Assembly (NCBI GenBank): GCA_965224605.1 | Contig: CBDCZP010000001.1 | Location: forward strand, 62,001-126,000 | Source of the DNA: HyVt-477 sp965224605 | Lineage (GTDB): Bacteria; Pseudomonadota; Gammaproteobacteria; Thiotrichales; Thiotrichaceae | DNA length: 64,000 nucleotides | Direction: 5' to 3' | In this document: positions 59,826 through 64,000 of the stretch, one piece after another | Layout: the number at the start of each line of letters is the position of its first letter | Numbering within the stretch: the stretch's first letter is position 1 | The notes under the pieces: generated by a model | Told to the model about the DNA's origin: nothing | Databases searched by the model: none | Seen by the model: the letters and a program-made list of their open reading frames with translations, nothing else | Translations under genes and position numbers: made by a program

Positions 59826-60842
59826 ATGAATATTTATTACGACAAAGATTGTGACCTATCTATTATTAAAGGTCTGAAAGTAGCGATTATCGGCTTTGGC
59901 TCACAGGGTCATGCCCATGCCGCTAACTTAAAAGATTCAGGTGTGGATGTAACCGTTGGCTTGCGTGCAGGTTCGTCATCTATCGCAAAAGCTGAAGGTT
60001 ATGGCCTGAAAACTTCGGATGTGGCTACAGCAGTTGCTGGTGCTGATGTTGTAATGATATTGACTCCCGATGAGTTTCAGTCGGTGTTATACAAGGAAGA
60101 AATTGAACCCAATATTAAACAAGGCGCAGTACTCGCATTTGCACATGGTTTTGCGATTATTTATAACCAGATTGAGCCTCGTAAAGATTTAGACGTGATC
60201 ATGGTTGCGCCCAAAGCACCGGGTCATACGGTGCGTTCAGAATTTGTTCGTGGCGGCGGCATCCCTGATTTGATCGCTGTTGATCAGGATGCTTCAGGCA
60301 AGGCAAGAGCTATTGCGTTATCGTACGCCTCTGGTATCGGAGGTGGCCGAACCGGTATTATCGAAACCACTTTCCGTGATGAATGTGAAACTGATTTATT
60401 TGGTGAGCAAGCAGTTCTTTGTGGTGGTGCTGTTGAGTTGGTTAAAGCGGGTTACGAAACATTGGTTGATGCGGGTTACGAGCCAGAGATGGCTTATTTC
60501 GAATGTCTACATGAGCTAAAATTGATTGTAGATTTAATGTTTGAAGGCGGTATCGCTAACATGAACTACTCCATCTCTAACAATGCAGAATATGGAGAAT
60601 ATGTGACAGGCCCTAAAATCATCAATGAAGAATCCCGTAGAGCGATGCGTGAAGCTTTAGCGAATATACAGTCAGGTGAGTATGCCAAACGCTTTATCGC
60701 AGAAGGTCAAACCAATTATCCATCCATGACTGCAATGCGTCGTTTGAATGCTGAACATGGTATAGAAGTGACGGGTGCAAAACTTCGCTCCATGATGCCC
60801 TGGATTACAGAGAATCAAATAGTCGATCAAGACAAGAACTAA
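59826..60842 (+). CDS. ilvC: Ketol-acid reductoisomerase (class I)
   Basis: IlvC converts acetolactate to dihydroxyvalerate with NADPH and Mg, the second shared step of branched-chain amino acid synthesis. 338 residues, the short class I form. The cofactor motif is GFGSQGHAHAANLKDSGV (about 22-39), the phosphate-binding loop VGLRAGSSS, and the metal-site residues lie in ETTFRDECETDLFGEQ and FECLHELKLIVDLMFEGG. Third gene of ilvI-ilvH-ilvC; a strong terminator follows. Confidence 0.96.
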   Translation: MNIYYDKDCDLSIIKGLKVAIIGFGSQGHAHAANLKDSGVDVTVGLRAGSSSIAKAEGYGLKTSDVATAVAGADVVMILTPDEFQSVLYKEEIEPNIKQGAVLAFAHGFAIIYNQIEPRKDLDVIMVAPKAPGHTVRSEFVRGGGIPDLIAVDQDASGKARAIALSYASGIGGGRTGIIETTFRDECETDLFGEQAVLCGGAVELVKAGYETLVDAGYEPEMAYFECLHELKLIVDLMFEGGIANMNYSISNNAEYGEYVTGPKIINEESRRAMREALANIQSGEYAKRFIAEGQTNYPSMTAMRRLNAEHGIEVTGAKLRSMMPWITENQIVDQDKN

Positions 60843-60900
60843 TGACAATGAGTTGCCTGGATAAACTGTAGCCGGACTCCGGGAGAACAACGACTGATTT

Positions 60901-60931
60901 AAAAAGCACTACTTTGGGTAGTGCTTTTTTT
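60901..60931 (+). terminator. Rho-independent terminator after ilvC
   Basis: AAAAAGCACTAC and GTAGTGCTTTTT form a stem with a short loop, ending in a T-run. It closes the ilv operon. Confidence 0.92.
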
Positions 60932-60972
60932 ATTTGTGGTAATCCGTTTGTTAAGAATATACGTATCAGATG

Positions 60973-61160
60973 TTAATCATCATCACTAGATACCTGTACA
61001 TCCGCTAACTCTCCATTTACGCTGACAGTCACATTAATAGGACGACAACAGACCTGACAATCTTCATATATTGTTGACTATCGACAGAACAATCGATCAA
61101 AATATCAATCATTTCCCAACAATAGGGGCATTGGATGGTTTTTTCTTTGAGCTCTCTCAC
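60973..61160 (-). pseudogene. CPXCG-type small cysteine-rich protein, frameshifted
   Basis: Read on the minus strand from GTG at 61160, the peptide begins MRELKEKTIQCPYCWEMIDI. The frame then fails near 61066. Adding one base there restores QQYIEDCQVCCRPINVTVSV and a stop at 60973, the usual end of this family of about 62 residues. Expected members have CPYCGE and EDCxVCCRPI, two pairs of cysteines that probably bind zinc. Here the glycine is tryptophan (CPYCW). The function of the family is unknown. The single missing base could be a sequencing error. Confidence 0.75.
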
Positions 61161-61245
61161 AATAGACTACCTATAATTATGAAACGCCAATAGTAACAAG
61201 TGTTTTATGGTTCCTTCCTGCTTGATTTTACTCTATTCTAGGCTT

Positions 61246-62544
61246 ATGCGACCCATGCTAACAAAAAATCTAACTTTAATATTGCTGCTCAGTTCAATCT
61301 TCAGCCTAAATATTTCAGTAGCCTCACCTCAACACAATCAAAAAAACGTGCATGTGCTGACACGCCTTGATCAGCTCATAAAGCTGGCCATTGATAACAA
61401 TGCGGAGTTAAAGTCCAAAAAACTCGCATGGCAAAGTATGATTGAGCAATATCCACAAGCAACGGCGCTTAGCGACCCAAAACTGGTTTATACCGAAGCG
61501 ATTGATCCCATTGAAACACGTTTAGGGCCGCAAGACAGAGTCGTGTCTTTGAGCCAAAAACTGCCTTTCCCGGGCAAGCTAACTTTGCAAGGCAAGGTTG
61601 TTAAAAAAGACATTAATATAAGCAAAATCCGTTATGAAATGGCGAGCCGCAATCTGGTGGTGGCGCTTAAACAAGCCTTTTATGAACTGGTTTATTTAGA
61701 AACGGCCGTTAGTCTGACGTGGCAAAACCAGAAAACAGTAGAGAAAATTTCTCATATTGCTACCACTGATTATGCTGCTAGTAACAGTACGCTTAATGAC
61801 GTTGCCAAGGCACAAAGCCAATATGCTCAAGTGTCCTACGATGTGCAATTGTTGCAAGAATTGGTTTCAACCGAAAAGACACGTATCAACACACTGCTGA
61901 ATCGTAACCCAGAACAAGCTTTTAAAGTAAAACCTTACTCTAATAAAACACCTGTTAAATTAGCTCATTCCTTACAGCAGTTATATGAATTTTCAGCCTC
62001 TAATGAAGAGCTTAAAATAGCTGATATTAGCATTGAAAAAGGCGCAATAAAGCAAGATATTGCGAGCTATACTAGCTTGCCTGATTTCAATGTAGGTGTA
62101 CGTTATACACAGATAGGCGAGTCGATTGTGGCTGATCTTGATCGTAGTGGTGATGATGGTTTAGCGTTGAGCGTGGGTATTAATATCCCCATCAATTATT
62201 ATAAAAATAAAGCGGTCAAACATCAGGCGTATTTGCAAAAACAGAAATCGATTGAAGATAAAAAAGCACTCCTAAACAGCATGAACAATAGTGTAAAAGC
62301 GCTATTTTTCAAGATTAATAACTCGTATCGGCAAGCTACTCTTTATCATAAAAACCTGCTTCCACAAGCACAACGTGCCAAGCAGATAGCAGAAATACAA
62401 TACCGAGAAAACAAGGGTTCTATTGCTCAATATCTAGAAACACAATCTACCTGGCTAAACTTTCAACTGGCCTATCAACGGGCAGTGGCTGATTATTGGA
62501 AAAATAGGGCGGCTATGGAAAAACTCACAGGTAGGTCGTTATGA
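61246..62544 (+). CDS. TolC-family outer membrane protein
   Basis: Outer membrane efflux proteins of this type form trimeric channels for RND or similar pumps. The signal peptide (LTLILLLSSIFSLNISVASP) follows ATG at 61246 or 61255; the frame is open from 61207. The mature part is mostly long helices with two OEP repeats, for example LDQLIKLAIDNNAELKSKKL at the start and QRAKQIAEIQYRENKGSIAQ near the end. About 432 residues. The next gene overlaps by four bases (ATGA), so both are translated together. CusC/CzcC-type metal pumps often show this form, but the pump genes are beyond the window. Confidence 0.85.
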   Translation: MRPMLTKNLTLILLLSSIFSLNISVASPQHNQKNVHVLTRLDQLIKLAIDNNAELKSKKLAWQSMIEQYPQATALSDPKLVYTEAIDPIETRLGPQDRVVSLSQKLPFPGKLTLQGKVVKKDINISKIRYEMASRNLVVALKQAFYELVYLETAVSLTWQNQKTVEKISHIATTDYAASNSTLNDVAKAQSQYAQVSYDVQLLQELVSTEKTRINTLLNRNPEQAFKVKPYSNKTPVKLAHSLQQLYEFSASNEELKIADISIEKGAIKQDIASYTSLPDFNVGVRYTQIGESIVADLDRSGDDGLALSVGINIPINYYKNKAVKHQAYLQKQKSIEDKKALLNSMNNSVKALFFKINNSYRQATLYHKNLLPQAQRAKQIAEIQYRENKGSIAQYLETQSTWLNFQLAYQRAVADYWKNRAAMEKLTGRSL

Positions 62545-64000
62545 TGGTTTTTTCTGCAATAAGAAAAACACAGTTACCTGTTGCAGCTATTACTACGGCT
62601 TTGTTTGTTGTAGCTTTGTTGCTAACAGGATGTAGCCAGACTCGTGAATTAAACCCATTCAAAGATGAATATAAGAGTTATCCGCATTCGAAGTATGTTA
62701 AAGACAACCTGAAAGTCAGCTCTAGCCACACTGCTGCTAATAGTGCTACGAATCAAACAAAGAATAATAACAACAAGAAAAAAGCAAGCCATCAGACAGT
62801 ACAGCAGCGGCAGTTGAATGTAAAAAGGTCACGTTCTACTGCACAGATTATTAATACTATTAGACAGAACCCTTTGTTTACACCATCAGCTGAACTACAA
62901 CAACAAGTTAAGGGATTGAAAACCACCAGCGCGGATGAAAACTGGCTAAACAGACATAACAGCTTGTCGGCGATCCTGACGATGGTATTAAAAAACAATC
63001 TTGATATTCAAAGCCGTCACCAAGAGGCTCAGGCGAGTTTGGCAAGATATGATCAGGTCAGTTTTCTTGATGATACGTTGGCACAATATGCTGCTTTTAC
63101 AAAAGATTTGGCTGTATCTGTTGGCAGTAAAAAGCACAGTAAACCCGTTACAGGCGGTTTTCCGTTTCCAGGTTTGCGTAGTTTAAAAGCCTCCATTATT
63201 GATGAGTCGGTAGAATCATCGCGTCTGCAATTGAAACAGACCGTGCAGGATGTCATTACCCAAACGCGTATTGCTTACTATGAGTTACAACTAGCGCAAC
63301 AGGAAAGCAGTATCATAGCTAACAAGGTTGAGTTGTTAAAGTCACTCAAAAATCAACTGAAGGAAAGTTATTCCACCAATACCATAGAATTAGGTAATAT
63401 CTTAGAAGTAGATATCGAGGTTGAAAAGAATCTTAATCAACTACACATCACTAAAAATAAACGGTTCTCTCGACAAGCAACATTGAATGCACTGCTTAAC
63501 CTTCCCGCCACTTTCAGGTTTGTCAGAATAGAAAAGCTGATACCTGTGCGGGTGACAGGTACATCAACAGAACTATTGCAAAAAGGTAGCAGAAATCGCG
63601 TCGAAATCGCTCGTTTGCAGTCTGAAATCAAGAAAATGGAGCGTATTATTCAATTGTCAGAAAAGCGTTTTTATCCAGATTTTAGTGCGGGTTATAGTCG
63701 TTTCCAAAATCAGACCAGCAAGCAAACGGGCAGCAATGCGAGTAAGGATACTTTTTCAACACGACCTAGCTTTAAACCGCGTAATTTTTTCGGTACAAAT
63801 GATGCGTACCTGACTGAAACCAGAGCAAAGTATAAAGCGCTACAGTTGAAACTGAGCGCCTTGCAGAAGAAAACGGAAGACGATATACAGCAGGCATACT
63901 TCAATTATCAGACACAAGAAAAAACCCATCGTTTGTATCGCTCAAAGGTTATACCTCAATCTAAAACAACGCTGGATATAGCTAAGAACCTTTTTGAGAC
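62541..64000 (+). CDS. TolC-family outer membrane efflux lipoprotein, N-terminal part
   Basis: This frame starts at ATG 62541, overlapping the previous stop codon (ATGA), and stays open to the window edge (486 codons). The N-terminus is a lipoprotein signal with lipobox LLTGC, then a long polar linker of about 110 residues rich in Asn, Gln, Lys and Thr. The channel domain begins near NSLSAILTMVLKNNLDIQSR and continues with DVITQTRIAYYELQLAQQES and GNILEVDIEVEKNLNQ, typical OEP helices. It ends incomplete. Two OEP-family genes in tandem are unusual; they may serve one pump encoded downstream. Confidence 0.85.
   Translation, partial: MMVFSAIRKTQLPVAAITTALFVVALLLTGCSQTRELNPFKDEYKSYPHSKYVKDNLKVSSSHTAANSATNQTKNNNNKKKASHQTVQQRQLNVKRSRSTAQIINTIRQNPLFTPSAELQQQVKGLKTTSADENWLNRHNSLSAILTMVLKNNLDIQSRHQEAQASLARYDQVSFLDDTLAQYAAFTKDLAVSVGSKKHSKPVTGGFPFPGLRSLKASIIDESVESSRLQLKQTVQDVITQTRIAYYELQLAQQESSIIANKVELLKSLKNQLKESYSTNTIELGNILEVDIEVEKNLNQLHITKNKRFSRQATLNALLNLPATFRFVRIEKLIPVRVTGTSTELLQKGSRNRVEIARLQSEIKKMERIIQLSEKRFYPDFSAGYSRFQNQTSKQTGSNASKDTFSTRPSFKPRNFFGTNDAYLTETRAKYKALQLKLSALQKKTEDDIQQAYFNYQTQEKTHRLYRSKVIPQSKTTLDIAKNLFE

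Noticed and set aside
1..64000. tRNA, rRNA, tmRNA or other structured RNA genes
   Set aside because: No cloverleaf or rRNA-like sequence was recognised by eye; a covariance-model search could still find small RNAs.

Overview
The window reads as chromosomal DNA of an AT-leaning gammaproteobacterium. XerD next to DsbC, Rep helicase, Fis, ParC, the FxsA-GroES-GroEL order and AmpD are typical of that class. Pseudokinase and kinase genes of the 'EYLP' type, many small palindromic repeats and repetitive secreted proteins would suit a Thiotrichales-like or other environmental lineage, but that finer placement is inference. No rRNA, tRNA or CRISPR array was recognised.

Layout. 0-3 kb: the tail of an M17 aminopeptidase, a BY-kinase-like ATPase, a small anchored acidic protein and a cluster of inverted-repeat elements. 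3-8 kb: a Rossmann protein, a GNAT acetyltransferase, xerD, two tandem DsbC-type proteins and an unknown secreted protein. 8-15 kb: a MoxR/VWA-metallopeptidase pair, a small exported protein, a membrane-anchored predicted pseudokinase and an animal-type haem peroxidase. 15-22 kb: parC, a secreted HExxH protein, a repetitive LPSL-rich protein, and an SH3/LysM gene cut by an IS1595-family element with a clean 8-bp target duplication. 22-30 kb: fxsA, groES-groEL under a sigma-32-like promoter and a CIRCE operator, an SH3 protein, then yceD-rpmF-plsX-fabH and a CYTH protein. 30-35 kb: serC-serA, a UbiH-family monooxygenase, lepB and fis. 35-45 kb: an ankyrin protein, the Prc protease, a CvfB-like protein, ppiC, a DUF1244 protein, rep, a small lipoprotein, ampD and infA. 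45-49 kb: fabD-fabG-acpP-fabF, the other half of the usual fab cluster. 49-54.4 kb: a disrupted glycosidase-like gene, a disrupted recJ, and a 539-bp element with 46-bp perfect inverted ends that holds a Y1-transposase remnant. 54.4-64 kb: a Fic protein, an MBL/beta-CASP nuclease, ilvI-ilvH-ilvC, a frameshifted CPXCG-type small gene and two overlapping TolC-family genes, the last a lipoprotein that runs off the window.

How it fits together. Housekeeping modules (fatty acid synthesis, serine and branched-chain amino acid synthesis, chaperonin, envelope quality control by DsbC, Prc and PpiC) alternate with accessory envelope or secreted proteins. Small non-coding inverted-repeat elements sit in the gaps between them; one lies inside the ilv operon. 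The most notable points are the predicted pseudokinase, the myeloperoxidase-like enzyme, the IS-split gene that can be rebuilt in frame, at least five families of small repeats, and seven single-base frameshifts confined to 48.8-61.1 kb (fabF, a glycosidase-like gene, recJ and a CPXCG gene). Those frameshifts are either local pseudogene formation or local sequence error. I did not find a clearly new multi-gene system.
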